Below, piece by piece: positions 27,192-41,226 of a stretch of 64,000 nt of DNA. How positions within the stretch are numbered: the stretch's first letter is position 1; every line of letters begins with the position of its first letter. The DNA is taken from NCBI RefSeq assembly GCF_004343155.1, contig NZ_SMDC01000002.1:496001-560000 (forward strand), read 5' to 3'. A program made the position numbers and the translations under genes. The notes beneath the pieces are model-generated. The model was not told where the DNA came from. It searched no databases and was given only the letters and a program-made list of their open reading frames with translations. The stretch comes from Marichromatium gracile. GTDB taxonomy: Bacteria; Pseudomonadota; Gammaproteobacteria; Chromatiales; Chromatiaceae.

Positions 27192-27500
27192 TCAGGCCGC
27201 CACCGGGCTCGGCTGGTGGCTGAGACAGCCCTTGGGACAGACCCGCGAGCAGGAGGCGCAGCCGATGCAATCGAGCGCATCGGCGAGATTCATGACCATG
27301 CCGGGCGCGTCGTCGAAATCGTCGTCATCGTCCTCGATCTCGTCGAGATCGAGTTCGTCGCGATCGATCAGCTCGAAGACCTTGCGGGGACAGACCTTGT
27401 AGCAGCGGCCACAGCCGATGCAGCTGGTCTGGTCGATGGTGATGACGAACGACGGTGTCCACTCGACCCCGCCCCGGGTGATACCGGTGATGACAGTCAT
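27192..27500 (-). CDS. fdxB: Nif-specific 2[4Fe-4S] ferredoxin (ferredoxin III, FdxB)
   Basis: A 102-residue ferredoxin with two cluster motifs, CIGCGRCYKVCP and CIGCASCSRVCP, separated by a very acidic insert (DLDEIEDDDDDFDD). This is the layout of ferredoxin III found at the end of nifENX operons, thought to donate electrons in cofactor assembly or to nitrogenase. Last gene of the minus-strand nif run. ATG at 27500. The frame is intact, in contrast to nifE/nifN upstream. Confidence 0.9.
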   Translation of the reverse strand: MTVITGITRGGVEWTPSFVITIDQTSCIGCGRCYKVCPRKVFELIDRDELDLDEIEDDDDDFDDAPGMVMNLADALDCIGCASCSRVCPKGCLSHQPSPVAA

Positions 27501-27603
27501 GGTGCAGTGCTCCCAATCCGCGGCTCTCGACCGGCCGCGCGGTACGGTTGGCGCGATCGGCGCCGGGCCGGTCGCGTGTTGATCCTCGATGATCGCGACG
27601 GGG

Positions 27604-27813
27604 TCAGGCCCCGTCGGCGGCCTTGAGTCTGGCGTCGGCCTCGGCCCACGCCAGACAGGCGTCGTAGGTGGCCTGGGCGAGCGCCGGCAGCTCGGCATAG
27701 GCGCCGGGCAGGCGCTCCTCGACCAGATCGTGCAGCTCGGCGGCGCGCTCGTTGGCGATGCGCTTGGCCTTGCGCGCGGCGCGCTCGAGCCCCTGACGGT
27801 GTTGCGGATCCAT
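27604..27813 (-). CDS. DUF683/CCE_0567-family nif-associated small protein
   Basis: A 69-residue helical, highly charged protein (MDPQHRQGLERAARKAKRIA, then VEERLPGAYAELP and ATYDACLAWAEADARLK). Small proteins of this family lie between the NifX-associated protein and FdxB in many diazotrophs. Biochemical role unknown. Family placement is from position plus the C-terminal pattern. Confidence 0.8.
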   Translation of the reverse strand: MDPQHRQGLERAARKAKRIANERAAELHDLVEERLPGAYAELPALAQATYDACLAWAEADARLKAADGA

Positions 27814-27842
27814 GGTCTCTGTCTCGTCTGTGTCAGGGCGGC

Positions 27843-28316
27843 TCAGAGTCCGGCGACCTTGGGGTGTTCGCCGATCAGCTCGATGGCGACGGAGAGATAC
27901 TTGTCGGCCTCGTCCTTCATCCGCGACAGGCTGGGGAAGCCGAAGCGGTGCACGTCGCGCAGGGTGCGGTCGAGCACCACCAGCTTGCCGGTGGTGATCA
28001 ACACCCGACCGAAGCCCTCGTGACTGAGGTGCACCAGGGGCACCGCCATCAGCCCGCACTCGGCCTCGATCAGCGCCGCGATGGCGTTGTAGAAGGCCTT
28101 GACCCGCTCGACCACGATCTCGTCGGGATCGCCGACGATGGGGATCTCGCGGCGCATCTCCTTGGTGAGCACGAAGGGTTCGAGCAGGTCGGCGTTGGCG
28201 AGGTGCTCGTACTGGCCATAGGCGTCGAGCGCGCGCATCTGGCGCACCATCTCGACCATGAAGTCGCTCTCGAGCAGCCCGCGGGTGGGCAGTGGCGCGG
28301 CTGGGGTGTCGCTCAT
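27843..28316 (-). CDS. NifX-associated protein (DUF269)
   Basis: A 157-residue protein with the DUF269 pattern: FMVEMVRQMRALDAYG, REIPIVGDPDE, YNAIAALIEAECGLMAVPLVHLSHEGFGRVLITTGKLVV, and a C-terminal DEADKYLSVAIELIG. The gene normally follows nifX. It is needed for full nitrogenase activity in some diazotrophs but has no defined reaction. Here an RseC-like gene separates it from nifX. Frame intact. Confidence 0.9.
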   Translation of the reverse strand: MSDTPAAPLPTRGLLESDFMVEMVRQMRALDAYGQYEHLANADLLEPFVLTKEMRREIPIVGDPDEIVVERVKAFYNAIAALIEAECGLMAVPLVHLSHEGFGRVLITTGKLVVLDRTLRDVHRFGFPSLSRMKDEADKYLSVAIELIGEHPKVAGL

Positions 28317-28350
28317 CGTGTTCTCTCCTGCTGGGATCTGGGGGATGGGG

Positions 28351-28761
28351 TCAGGACAGGCGGCGTAGCACCACCGGGCGTGGCGCGTCGCGCCCGAGCC
28401 GCTCGGCCAGCCACAGTCCGGCGCCGAGTGCCAGCAGCGCGCCGCCGAGCGTGGCCCACAGCGGCAGCGCGAAGCGGGTGCCGGCCCAGGCGGTCGCGGC
28501 CAGCGCCAGCAGCGGCAGCAGATAGGCGAGGGTGGCGGCGCGCAGCAGCCCGGCGCCGGGGATGCCGATCACCACCGACTCGCCGGGGCTGAGTCCGAGC
28601 GGGTCGTCGATGACGATCTGCCGGGCGCGTCCGCGGCGTCCTGTCGTGGCCCCGGCGCAATAGCCCGACTGGGCGCAGCCGGAACAGGCGCTGGCACTGC
28701 CGGGCGCGACCCAGGCGCGTGGCGGGGCGCTCGCGGTCACCACCGCGACGGTCTCGATCAT
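28351..28761 (-). CDS. RseC/SoxR-reducing-type membrane protein within the nif operon
   Basis: About 136 residues beginning MIETVAVV, the RseC start pattern, with a cysteine cluster CSGCAQSGYC (CxxC plus a third Cys). A DPLGLSPGESVVIGIPG segment and two membrane helices (LAYLLPLLALAATAW and LWATLGGALLALGAGLWLA) follow. RseC partners the Rnf/Rsx electron-transport complex. Within a nif operon it may tune Rnf-driven ferredoxin reduction (inference). The ATG at 28761 overlaps the nifX stop (ATGA), so translation is coupled. ATG at 28770 is possible. Confidence 0.82.
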   Translation of the reverse strand: MIETVAVVTASAPPRAWVAPGSASACSGCAQSGYCAGATTGRRGRARQIVIDDPLGLSPGESVVIGIPGAGLLRAATLAYLLPLLALAATAWAGTRFALPLWATLGGALLALGAGLWLAERLGRDAPRPVVLRRLS

Positions 28762-29237
28762 TCGCTCCATCCCTCTGCCTCCATCTGGTCGACGCTTGCG
28801 TGTTGCGCTTCACCGCGCCTGGGCGGGGCGAGCGCGCGTGCCAGCCAGGGGCTGGGCCGCCCGCGCAGCTCGCCCTGCAGGGCGGCGATCTGGGCGCGGA
28901 TCCGGGTGCCGTACGGGACCTTGACCGGCTGGACGCCGACGGCACGGAGCTGCCTGACCGCCGAGGCGCCGATCGCCTCGCAATAGACGGCGAGACAGCC
29001 CTCGAGCGCGGCGATGCGCTCGCCGAGCTTGTCCTCGTTGCCGTCGAGCACGCCCGTCTTGAACTCGATGACCTCCAGCAGCCGGTGGCTGGTGCGGTCG
29101 ACGCCGTGGATGGTGAAGGCCCGGGCGGCGCCGAAGTGCTGGTCGATCCGCGCGCGATCGCTGCTGGCGAAGGCCACGCGCAGCGGGTGCTCGGTCGTTG
29201 CGGTGGCGCTCTCGAGCAGCCTCAGTCGTCGTTGCAT
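28758..29237 (-). CDS. nifX: NifX, FeMo-cofactor precursor carrier
   Basis: A 159-residue protein of the NifX/NafY/NifY family: [23 protein letters not shown] (the conserved start of the carrier fold), [32 protein letters not shown], and [12 protein letters not shown]. It carries NifB-co/VK-cluster between NifB, NifEN and apo-nitrogenase. The start overlaps the end of the nifE/nifN remnant, as nifX normally overlaps or abuts nifN. Intact, although its NifEN partner appears lost. Confidence 0.9.
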   Translation of the reverse strand: MQRRLRLLESATATTEHPLRVAFASSDRARIDQHFGAARAFTIHGVDRTSHRLLEVIEFKTGVLDGNEDKLGERIAALEGCLAVYCEAIGASAVRQLRAVGVQPVKVPYGTRIRAQIAALQGELRGRPSPWLARALAPPRRGEAQHASVDQMEAEGWSE

Positions 29238-29761
29238 CCGTGCCTCCCGGCCAGGCCGCCGTGCGTTCGTGCTCGGACCACTGCTTGAGGCGCGAGCGAT
29301 AGGGATGGAGCTCGCCGCGCTCGCGTTCGAGCGCCAGGTTGGCGAGTTCGAAGCGGGTGTCGCGAGTCCAGCGGTCGCCGATCCAGGTGCGGTGGCAACC
29401 GTCGAGCCGATCGGATTGCGGGAAGCCGTTGCGCAACAGCGCGATGCCGAGCCGTGCGGCGCTCTGCGCGCCGTGGGCCTTGGTCACCAGCAGCTCGGCG
29501 CGCGGTCCCGGCCTGTCGTCCGAGGTCCTCGAGATCGCCGGTGCGGATCTCGGCGCACCGGGCGCGGACGAGCACCGGGACATTGCCCGGGGCGACCGCG
29601 GTCATGGTCTCGGCGCCGACCCCGACGAGCAGCTCGGTCCAGCCGACCAGCAGGTCGGCGGCGGTCGCTCCCGGCTTGGGTCGCGCGCATCCCGACTTGC
29701 TCTTGTGGTTGTGCGCGCAGGCCGGCGCGTCGAGCAGCGCGGCGATCTCTCTCTGCTTCAT
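29222..29761 (-). pseudogene. nifE-nifN deletion remnant, frameshifted
   Basis: A good ribosome site (AGGAG) precedes ATG at 29761. The first ~33 codons match NifE ([29 protein letters not shown]). At about 29662 the sequence jumps to the late part of NifN ([24 protein letters not shown]). Near 29510-29525 the frame shifts; the NifN match continues in a second frame ([56 protein letters not shown]) until just before nifX. From usual lengths of NifE and NifN (each about 450 residues), roughly 2 kb is missing. The scaffold NifEN cannot be made from this locus. A sequencing or assembly collapse is the alternative. Confidence 0.88.
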
Positions 29762-29800
29762 CGGTCACTCCTGGCGAGATCCTCTTGCAGGAGAGTGGGA

Positions 29801-29816
29801 AGCACGGAGTGTGCCG
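29801..29816 (-). promoter_or_regulatory. Predicted sigma-54 (-24/-12) promoter of the nif run
   Basis: On the minus strand: CGGCAC-N5-GTGCT, with GG and GC separated by exactly 10 bases as sigma-54 requires. It lies about 40-55 bases before the nifE start codon. It deviates from TGGCAC-N5-TTGC at two positions. Position and spacing support it. Confidence 0.6.
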
Positions 29817-29863
29817 TATCCTAACCACATGAATCGAAAGCGTAATCGTCGCGGCCGCTGCAC

Positions 29864-29879
29864 TGTGCTGTAGGACACT
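29864..29879. promoter_or_regulatory. Possible NifA upstream activator site
   Basis: TGT-N10-ACT, one base off the NifA consensus TGT-N10-ACA, about 50-60 bases upstream of the -24 element. NifA sites usually lie 80-150 bases upstream, so the distance is short. Confidence 0.35.
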
Positions 29880-29919
29880 CGACGTCTTTGCGGGGTTTGC
29901 GACAAGGCGACGGGGAAGT

Positions 29920-30016
29920 CAGCCGCCAGCCTTCAGCGACCAGCCGCCGGTCAGCGCGTGTCTCTGACGGCGATGGTGGGGTCGGGCACCCACTGGTTGC
30001 TGGCGGCTGGCGGCTG
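29920..30016. repeat. Inverted repeat between nif and ARPP-1 genes
   Basis: Perfect 12-base arms CAGCCGCCAGCC (29920-29931) and GGCTGGCGGCTG (30005-30016) about 73 bases apart, each with extra partial copies of the CAGCCGCC unit. It resembles a REP-type intergenic repeat and may also end transcription of the gene at 30035-31009. Confidence 0.5.
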
Positions 30017-30034
30017 GAAGCTCGTCGCCGTCCT

Positions 30035-31009
30035 TCAGCCGTTGAGCTGTGGTGGTGCGCTCGGAGGCTCCTCGGGCTGAGCGGGGAAGGGGCTGCGATA
30101 GGCGTGCAGGTGCAGCAGTCGTCCCTCGGCGATCAGTGCGCCGCCGCTCAGCCCCGGCGCGGCCAGACGCAGCAGTTCGCTGTCGGCGCCGAGCGGCAGG
30201 GGCATCACCGGGGCGCTGCTCAGGGCGTCGAGCAGGGTGCCGGGGTTCTCCGGCCGGGGACGCCGGAGGGTGAAGTTCAGGCACTCGATGGCATCGAGCG
30301 CATAGCTGGCGATGATCCGCGGCAGCAGCTCATGGAGGATGGCCGGATGGGCGAAGAGCTCGAAGCCGCAGACCCGACCATTGATGGCGAGGATGGCGCC
30401 GATCTGGTCGGGTCGCGGCGGCAGGGCCGCGACGTATTGCGCGATGAACTCGGCGTACTCGTCGTAGAGCGCCTCCAGGCCGGGGCGCGCCGGATCGTCA
30501 CAGTCCATGCGCGCGCGCTTGTGCGCAACCTCTTCCCACAGCTCCTGCGGCCGTCCCGGATAGGGGGGCTCGCCGAACAGTCGGGTGCTGAGCCGCGCTG
30601 CGCTGCGCGCGCGCGCGCTGGCGAACAGCAGCTGGCCGGAGGATCGGGGGCGGTTGCCCGGTTGTTGGGCGGATGACCGTCCGAGCGGCGAGAGGGCGAG
30701 CCCGATGGTGCTGCGTGGCGGTACCAGCAGGCTGTGATCGAGGACCTGATCCCGCGCTGCGCCGCTGAGCGACTCGCCCTCGAGCAGCAGCAGCGGACGC
30801 GTGCTCTGGTTGTCGAGTCTCGCCCCTGGCGATTGGGCGCGGGCATCGTGCGTCTGCAGGTGCGCCTGACCGGTCTTGATCGCGGCGCTCAGGGTGAGAT
30901 GGTCGGGTGCGCTCGGGCGCGGGTCGCAGATCGGGGTGAGGCCGATGTTGAGATGGTGCAGCGGGTCGCCGAGGGCGAGCGCCGGGAGATGGTGATGGAG
31001 CCTGTCCAT
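30035..31009 (-). CDS. ARPP-1 family protein (DUF6569)
   Basis: A 324-residue protein with the ARPP-1 pattern: LLLLEGESLSGAARDQVLDHSLLVPPRST, then DQIGAILAINGRVCGFELFAHPAIL and IIASYALDAIECL. ARPP-1 domains were described from ADP-ribosyl-glycohydrolase- and rhodanese-phosphatase-associated contexts; no activity is established. The start at 31009 has AAGGAG about 9 bases upstream. It stands alone between the nif remnant and rluE. Confidence 0.8.
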   Translation of the reverse strand: MDRLHHHLPALALGDPLHHLNIGLTPICDPRPSAPDHLTLSAAIKTGQAHLQTHDARAQSPGARLDNQSTRPLLLLEGESLSGAARDQVLDHSLLVPPRSTIGLALSPLGRSSAQQPGNRPRSSGQLLFASARARSAARLSTRLFGEPPYPGRPQELWEEVAHKRARMDCDDPARPGLEALYDEYAEFIAQYVAALPPRPDQIGAILAINGRVCGFELFAHPAILHELLPRIIASYALDAIECLNFTLRRPRPENPGTLLDALSSAPVMPLPLGADSELLRLAAPGLSGGALIAEGRLLHLHAYRSPFPAQPEEPPSAPPQLNG

Positions 31010-31339
31010 GAAGGCGTTCTCCTTGTGCCGGAAACACTTGATGTCCTGACTTCGGCCAGATGCGGCGGTCGTCTCCTTCCTGAGAGCGTGCCGGGCAGGG
31101 GCGCACGGGCCCCGGTCTTCGCATCCGGTATGCAGCTGTCGACCCAGGTCTCCGCGGCGGGACGCTGGAGACCTGGGCCTTGGTTGAGCAGGGCGCGGGC
31201 CGCTTCGGCAGCGCCCTGGGCGCCCAGTGTATGACGATCGGGGTGGGTATCCTGGGAGATGCGTCGATTTATTGCGTTTACGCAATACCGCGGCGGGTCG
31301 CATGCATCCGTGTCGGGGATTGTGATGGCGTCGGTTGGC
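31010..31339. other. Intergenic region between ARPP-1 and rluE genes
   Basis: About 330 bases upstream of the ARPP-1 gene and downstream of rluE. It contains an 18-base palindrome (listed separately). No coding frame with family resemblance. Confidence 0.5.
31270..31287. promoter_or_regulatory. Palindromic operator-like site
   Basis: TATTGCG-TTTA-CGCAATA: a perfect 7-base inverted repeat around TTTA, in an otherwise GC-rich gap. It lies about 260 bases upstream of the ARPP-1 start, after the rluE stop. The symmetry suggests a dimeric repressor site; regulator unknown. Confidence 0.45.
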
Positions 31340-31927
31340 TCAGCGGGGACGCCTTGCGGTCCTGCGACGCGCATTCGAGCGACGGCCTGTGGCCGGCAGC
31401 TCGAGCACGCGAAAGCATCCGGGCTCGAGACCGTCGAGCCGCCACTGGCCGATGGCCATGCGCACCAGACGCAGGGTGGGCAGCCCGACGGCGGCGGTCA
31501 TGCGCCGCACCTGGCGGTTGCGGCCCTCGTGGATGGCGATCTCGATCCAGGCGGTGGGCACCGACTTGCGAAAGCGCACCGGCGGCTCGCGCGGCCACAG
31601 CGCGGGCTCGGCGATGGCGCGCACCCGTGCCGGACGGGTCGGGCCGTCCTTGAGGGTGACGCCGGCGGCGAGTGCGTCGAGTTGTGCGGCCTCCGGGGTG
31701 CCCTCGACCTGCACCCAGTAGGTCTTCCAGGCCTTGTGTCGGGGGTGGCTGATGCGGTGCTGGAGCTGGCCGTCGTCGGTGAGCAGCAGCAGCCCCTCGC
31801 TGTCCTTGTCGAGCCGCCCGGCGGGATAGACGCCGGGCAGCGGGACGTGGTCGCCGAGGGTTGGGCCCTCGCCGGAGAACTGGCAGAGCACGCCATAGGG
31901 CTTGTTGAGCAGGATCAGTCGGGACAT
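31340..31927 (-). CDS. rluE: 23S rRNA pseudouridine synthase RluE
   Basis: A 195-residue RsuA-family pseudouridine synthase without an S4 domain, as in RluE (target U2457 of 23S rRNA in E. coli). It begins RLILLNKPYGVLCQF; the catalytic Asp is in GRLDKDSEGLLLLTDDG; IHEGRNRQVRRM is the late motif. The start (ATG 31927) lies 4 bases after the recQ stop, so the two are probably co-transcribed. The tail is Arg-rich. Confidence 0.9.
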   Translation of the reverse strand: MSRLILLNKPYGVLCQFSGEGPTLGDHVPLPGVYPAGRLDKDSEGLLLLTDDGQLQHRISHPRHKAWKTYWVQVEGTPEAAQLDALAAGVTLKDGPTRPARVRAIAEPALWPREPPVRFRKSVPTAWIEIAIHEGRNRQVRRMTAAVGLPTLRLVRMAIGQWRLDGLEPGCFRVLELPATGRRSNARRRTARRPR

Positions 31928-31931
31928 CGGA

Positions 31932-34118
<2,187 letters not shown>

Positions 34119-34176
34119 CTGGGAATGGACTCCTCGCCGGCCTCGGTGTGCCGGCGTCGTGTGAAGCGGGTCTCGG

Positions 34177-37002
<2,826 letters not shown>

Positions 37003-37097
37003 GGGCTGGCCGCAGAGGTCTCGATGTCGATGGCGGGCGACGCGATCGCCGTCGCGCCGATGGTCCGGCCTGCGCCGGCCCGGGGCAAACTGCTATT

Positions 37098-38516
37098 ATG
37101 CGAAGCTTCGCGTACCAGAAGCAAAGGCCAGCGGCCGTGAGCCAGACAGAGATACCGAGCCCGCCCCTCTCACCCACCGAACGGCGCGCCGCCGCCGGAC
37201 TCGCCGCCATCTTCTCCACCCGGATGCTGGGTCTGTTCATGATCCTGCCGGTGTTCGCGCTCTATGCGCACGAGCTCAGTGGCGCCACCCCGCTGCTGAT
37301 CGGGCTGGCGATCGGCGCCTACGGCCTGACCCAGGCGCTGCTGCAGATCCCGCTCGGGCTGCTCTCCGATCGCATCGGGCGCAAGCCGGTGATCCTCGGC
37401 GGCCTGCTGCTGTTTGCCGCCGGCAGCGTGGTGGCGGCGCTGGCCGACAGCATCCACTGGGTGATCGTCGGTCGGGTGCTGCAGGGCAGCGGTGCGATCG
37501 CCGCGGCGATCATCGCGCTGACCGCCGATCTCACCCGCGAGGAGGTGCGCACCAAGGGCATGGCCGCCATCGGCATCAGCGTGGCGCTGTCCTTTGCCGC
37601 GGCGCTGGTGCTCGGCCCGGTGCTGGCGCGCTGGATCGGGGTCTCGGGCATCTTCTGGCTCACCGCGGTGCTGGCGGTGGCGGGGATGGTGTTGCTCTAC
37701 ACCCTGGTGCCCGATCCCGAGCGCTCGCAGCTCCATCGCGACGCCCAGCCGGCGCTCGATCAGCTGCGCGGGGTGCTCGCCAACCCGACCCTGCTGCGGC
37801 TCGATCTGGCGATCTTCATGTTGCACCTGACCATGGTCAGCCTGTTCGTGGTGCTGCCGCTCTCGGTCGAGGCGGCGGGGCTGGAGGCGGCCTCGCACTG
37901 GCGGCTGTACCTGCCGGTGGTGCTGTTGGCGATCCCGGCGATGGTGCCCTTCATCGTCCTCGCCGAGCGCCGTGGTCAGGCGCGCGGGGTGCTGCTCGGC
38001 TCGGTGATCGCGCTCGGCGCGGCGATGCTCGGCTTCGCCCTGTTCGGGCAGTCGCTGTGGGTGCTCGGCGCGCTGCTGGTGGTGGTCTTCACCATCTTCA
38101 ACCTGCTCGAGGCGGTGCTGCCCTCGCTGGTCTCGAAGAGCGCGCGCGCCGGTGCCAAGGGCACCGCCATGGGGGTGTTCTCCAGCGCCCAGTTCGTCGG
38201 CGCCTTCCTCGGTGGCGTGCTCGGCGGCTGGGCACACGAGCGCTTCGGCCCGGATGCCGTCTATCTGGTCGGTGTGCTGGTGTCGCTGGCCTGGGTCGCG
38301 CTGGTGGCGGGGATGCGCATGCCCGAGGACCTGGGGCGGCGGGTGCTGACGCTGGCGCCGGGGGCGGGGGATGCGGCGGCGCTGGAGCGGCGGCTGCTCG
38401 CCGAGCCCGGGGTGCGCGAGGCGGTGGTGGCGCTCGACGAGGGCGTGGCCTACCTGAAGGTGGACAGTCGTCGACTCGATTGGGCAAGATTGCAGACCCT
38501 TTCGGCCGGCGCCTGA
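37098..38516 (+). CDS. YajR-like MFS transporter with C-terminal YAM domain
   Basis: About 472 residues, twelve membrane helices, MFS loop 2-3 motif [15 protein letters not shown], and a cytoplasmic C-terminal ferredoxin-like YAM domain ([28 protein letters not shown]). This fusion defines YajR-type exporters; substrate unknown. Starts at ATG 37098 or GTG 37137 are both possible and both precede the first helix. Located between divergent uvrA and ssb. Confidence 0.9.
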   Translation: MRSFAYQKQRPAAVSQTEIPSPPLSPTERRAAAGLAAIFSTRMLGLFMILPVFALYAHELSGATPLLIGLAIGAYGLTQALLQIPLGLLSDRIGRKPVILGGLLLFAAGSVVAALADSIHWVIVGRVLQGSGAIAAAIIALTADLTREEVRTKGMAAIGISVALSFAAALVLGPVLARWIGVSGIFWLTAVLAVAGMVLLYTLVPDPERSQLHRDAQPALDQLRGVLANPTLLRLDLAIFMLHLTMVSLFVVLPLSVEAAGLEAASHWRLYLPVVLLAIPAMVPFIVLAERRGQARGVLLGSVIALGAAMLGFALFGQSLWVLGALLVVVFTIFNLLEAVLPSLVSKSARAGAKGTAMGVFSSAQFVGAFLGGVLGGWAHERFGPDAVYLVGVLVSLAWVALVAGMRMPEDLGRRVLTLAPGAGDAAALERRLLAEPGVREAVVALDEGVAYLKVDSRRLDWARLQTLSAGA

Positions 38517-38683
38517 GATCCGACCCCGCGCAGGCCCCGCAGGGTCATCGCCCGCGGCGGTGACGACGGAGACGAACCGAATATCGGATCGGCGCCGCCC
38601 GGGGACGGGCGCGCGTCGATCCTCCTGTATCACTCGAAACGAATGCAACACGCCCGGCGCGCCGCGTCAGGCGGGAGGAAGAG

Positions 38684-39259
38684 ATGGCGACACGTGGTGT
38701 CAACAAGGTGATCCTGATCGGCAACCTCGGGGCCGACCCCGAGATCCGCTACATGCCCAGCGGCGACGCCGTGGCCAACCTGCGTCTGGCCACCAGCGAG
38801 AGCTGGCGCGACCGCGCCACCGGCGAGACCCGCGAGCGCACCGAATGGCACAACGTGGCCATCTTCGGCAAGGTCGCCGAGGTCGCCAAGCAGTATCTGC
38901 GCAAGGGCTCGAAGGTCTATATCGAGGGCAAGCTGCGTACCCGCAAGTGGCAGGGCCAGGACGGCCAGGACCGCTATACCACCGAGGTGGTGGTCGACAT
39001 CAGCGGTACCATGCAGATGCTCGATGGTCGCGCCGGCGGTGGCAGCGGCTACGGCAGCTCCGCGCCCTTCGACGACGAGCCGCCGCGCGGCGCGCCCCAG
39101 GGCGGCGCCCGCCAGGGGGGGCCTCAGGCCGCGCCCCAGGGCGGTGGCTACTCCGGTGGCGGCTATGCCGGCGGTGGCAGCGGCGGCGCACCCTCGGGTG
39201 GCGCACCCTCGGGCGGGTTCGGCGGCGGGGCGGACTTCGACGACGACATCCCGTTCTGA
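38684..39259 (+). CDS. ssb: Single-stranded DNA-binding protein
   Basis: A 191-residue SSB: OB-fold ([55 protein letters not shown]), a Gly/Gln/Pro-rich linker, and the acidic tip DFDDDIPF that recruits RecQ, exonuclease I and others. GGGAGGAAGAG lies just upstream of the ATG. Confidence 0.97.
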   Translation: MATRGVNKVILIGNLGADPEIRYMPSGDAVANLRLATSESWRDRATGETRERTEWHNVAIFGKVAEVAKQYLRKGSKVYIEGKLRTRKWQGQDGQDRYTTEVVVDISGTMQMLDGRAGGGSGYGSSAPFDDEPPRGAPQGGARQGGPQAAPQGGGYSGGGYAGGGSGGAPSGGAPSGGFGGGADFDDDIPF

Positions 39260-39281
39260 TCCGAACCTCAAGGAGAGATCC

Positions 39282-40337
39282 ATGCAGACCCTGCTCGTCA
39301 CCGGTGGTGCCGGTTTCATCGGTAGCAACTTCGTGCGCCTCGCGCTCGCCCAGTCCGATGTCCGGGTGGTCAACCTCGATCTGCTGACCTATGCCGGCAA
39401 CCTCGACTCGCTCGCCGACCTCGGGGACGAGCCGCGTCATCATTTCGTGCAGGGCGACATCGGCGACCGCGAGCTGGTCTCGCGGTTGCTGCGCGAGCAT
39501 CAGGTCGACGCGGTGGTCAACTTCGCCGCCGAGAGCCATGTCGATCGCTCGATCGACGGCCCCGGCGACTTCGTGCAGACCAACCTGGTCGGCACCTTCA
39601 ATCTGCTCGAGAGCGCGCGCGCCTACTGGGCCGAGCGCGGCGAGCCGGAGGGCTTCCGCTTCCTCCATGTCTCCACCGACGAGGTCTATGGTTCGCTCGG
39701 CCCCACCGGGGCCTTCACCGAGACCACGCCCTATGCCCCCAACTCGCCCTACTCGGCGAGCAAGGCCGGCTCCGATCACCTGGTACGCGCCTGGTTCCAC
39801 ACCTACGGCCTGCCGGTGCTCACCACCAACTGCTCGAACAACTACGGGCCCTATCAGTTCCCCGAGAAACTGATCCCGCTGATGATCCTCAAGGCCTGCC
39901 GCGGCGAGTCGCTGCCGATCTACGGCGACGGCGGCAACGTGCGCGACTGGCTCTTCGTCGAGGACCACTGCCGGGCGATCTGGCGGGTGCTCGAGGCCGG
40001 TACCCCGGGCGAGGTCTACAACGTCGGCGGCAACAGCGAGCGCACCAACCTGGAGGTGGTCGATACCCTCTGCGCGCTGCTCGACGAGCTGCTGCCCGAC
40101 GCCCCGCACCGCCCCCACGCCGCGCTCAAGACCTTCGTCAAGGACCGCCCCGGTCACGACCGTCGCTATGCGATCGACGCCTCCAAGCTCCGGCGCGAGC
40201 TCGGTTGGACGCCGCAGGAGACCTTCGAGAGCGGGCTGCGGCGCACCCTCGAGTGGTATCTCGGCCACCCCGAGTGGTGCGCGCGGGTGACCGACGGCAG
40301 CTATCGCGGCGAGCGTCTCGGTGGTGCCGACAACTGA
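39282..40337 (+). CDS. rfbB: dTDP-glucose 4,6-dehydratase
   Basis: A 351-residue short-chain dehydrogenase, second step of dTDP-L-rhamnose synthesis. NAD-binding [13 protein letters not shown], the catalytic region [11 protein letters not shown] with [10 protein letters not shown] (Tyr-x3-Lys), and [22 protein letters not shown] precedes the ATG. First gene of rfbB-A-C-D, which follows ssb by 22 bases. Confidence 0.96.
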   Translation: MQTLLVTGGAGFIGSNFVRLALAQSDVRVVNLDLLTYAGNLDSLADLGDEPRHHFVQGDIGDRELVSRLLREHQVDAVVNFAAESHVDRSIDGPGDFVQTNLVGTFNLLESARAYWAERGEPEGFRFLHVSTDEVYGSLGPTGAFTETTPYAPNSPYSASKAGSDHLVRAWFHTYGLPVLTTNCSNNYGPYQFPEKLIPLMILKACRGESLPIYGDGGNVRDWLFVEDHCRAIWRVLEAGTPGEVYNVGGNSERTNLEVVDTLCALLDELLPDAPHRPHAALKTFVKDRPGHDRRYAIDASKLRRELGWTPQETFESGLRRTLEWYLGHPEWCARVTDGSYRGERLGGADN

Positions 40338-40347
40338 GGAGCGACGC

Positions 40348-41226
40348 ATGAACAGAAAGGGAATCATCCTCGCCGGCGGATCCGGCACCCGTCTCTATCC
40401 GCTCACCCGGACCCTCAGCAAGCAATTGCTGCCGGTCTACGACAAGCCGATGATCTACTACCCGCTGGCGACGCTGATGCTGGCGGGGATTCGCGACATC
40501 CTGATCATCTCCACCCCGCGCGATCTGCCGCACTTTCGCGCGCTGCTCGACGACGGCAGTCAGTGGGGCATCAAGCTCTCCTACGCCGAGCAGCCGAGCC
40601 CGGACGGACTGGCGCAGGCCTTCCTGATCGGCGAGGAGTTCATCGCCGGCGACCCCAGCTGCCTGATCCTCGGCGACAACATCTTCTACGGTCACGGTCT
40701 GGTCAATCAGCTCAAGGCGGCGAGCGCCCGCGAGTCGGGGGCGACGGTGTTCGGCTACTACGTCTCCGATCCCGAGCGCTACGGCGTGGCCGAGTTCGAC
40801 GACGATGGCCGGGTGATCGGGCTGGAGGAGAAACCCACCGCCCCCAAATCCAACTGGGCGGTGACCGGGATCTATTTCTACGACGGCAAGGTCTGCGAGC
40901 TGGCGCGCACGCTGCGTCCCTCGGCGCGCGGCGAGCTCGAGATCACCGATCTCAACTCGCGCTATCTCGAGCACGGCGAGCTCTATCTCGATCGCATCGG
41001 TCGCGGTACCGCCTGGCTCGACACCGGCACCCACGAGTCGCTGATGCAGGCCGGGCAGTACATCGAGACCATCGAGAAGCGCCAGGGGCTGAAGATCTGC
41101 TGTCCGGAGGAGGTCGCCTATCTCAACGGCTGGATCGACGCCGCGGCCCTGCGCGCCACCGGTGAGGCGCTGCGCAAGAGCGGCTATGGCGAGTATCTGT
41201 TGGGACTGCTGAAACGGGTGCAATGA
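40348..41226 (+). CDS. rfbA: Glucose-1-phosphate thymidylyltransferase
   Basis: A 292-residue nucleotidyltransferase making dTDP-glucose. N-terminal [33 protein letters not shown] and [10 protein letters not shown] are the RmlA signatures. The ATG at 40348 follows TGAGGAG. It starts 10 bases after rfbB and its stop overlaps the rfbC start. Confidence 0.96.
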   Translation: MNRKGIILAGGSGTRLYPLTRTLSKQLLPVYDKPMIYYPLATLMLAGIRDILIISTPRDLPHFRALLDDGSQWGIKLSYAEQPSPDGLAQAFLIGEEFIAGDPSCLILGDNIFYGHGLVNQLKAASARESGATVFGYYVSDPERYGVAEFDDDGRVIGLEEKPTAPKSNWAVTGIYFYDGKVCELARTLRPSARGELEITDLNSRYLEHGELYLDRIGRGTAWLDTGTHESLMQAGQYIETIEKRQGLKICCPEEVAYLNGWIDAAALRATGEALRKSGYGEYLLGLLKRVQ

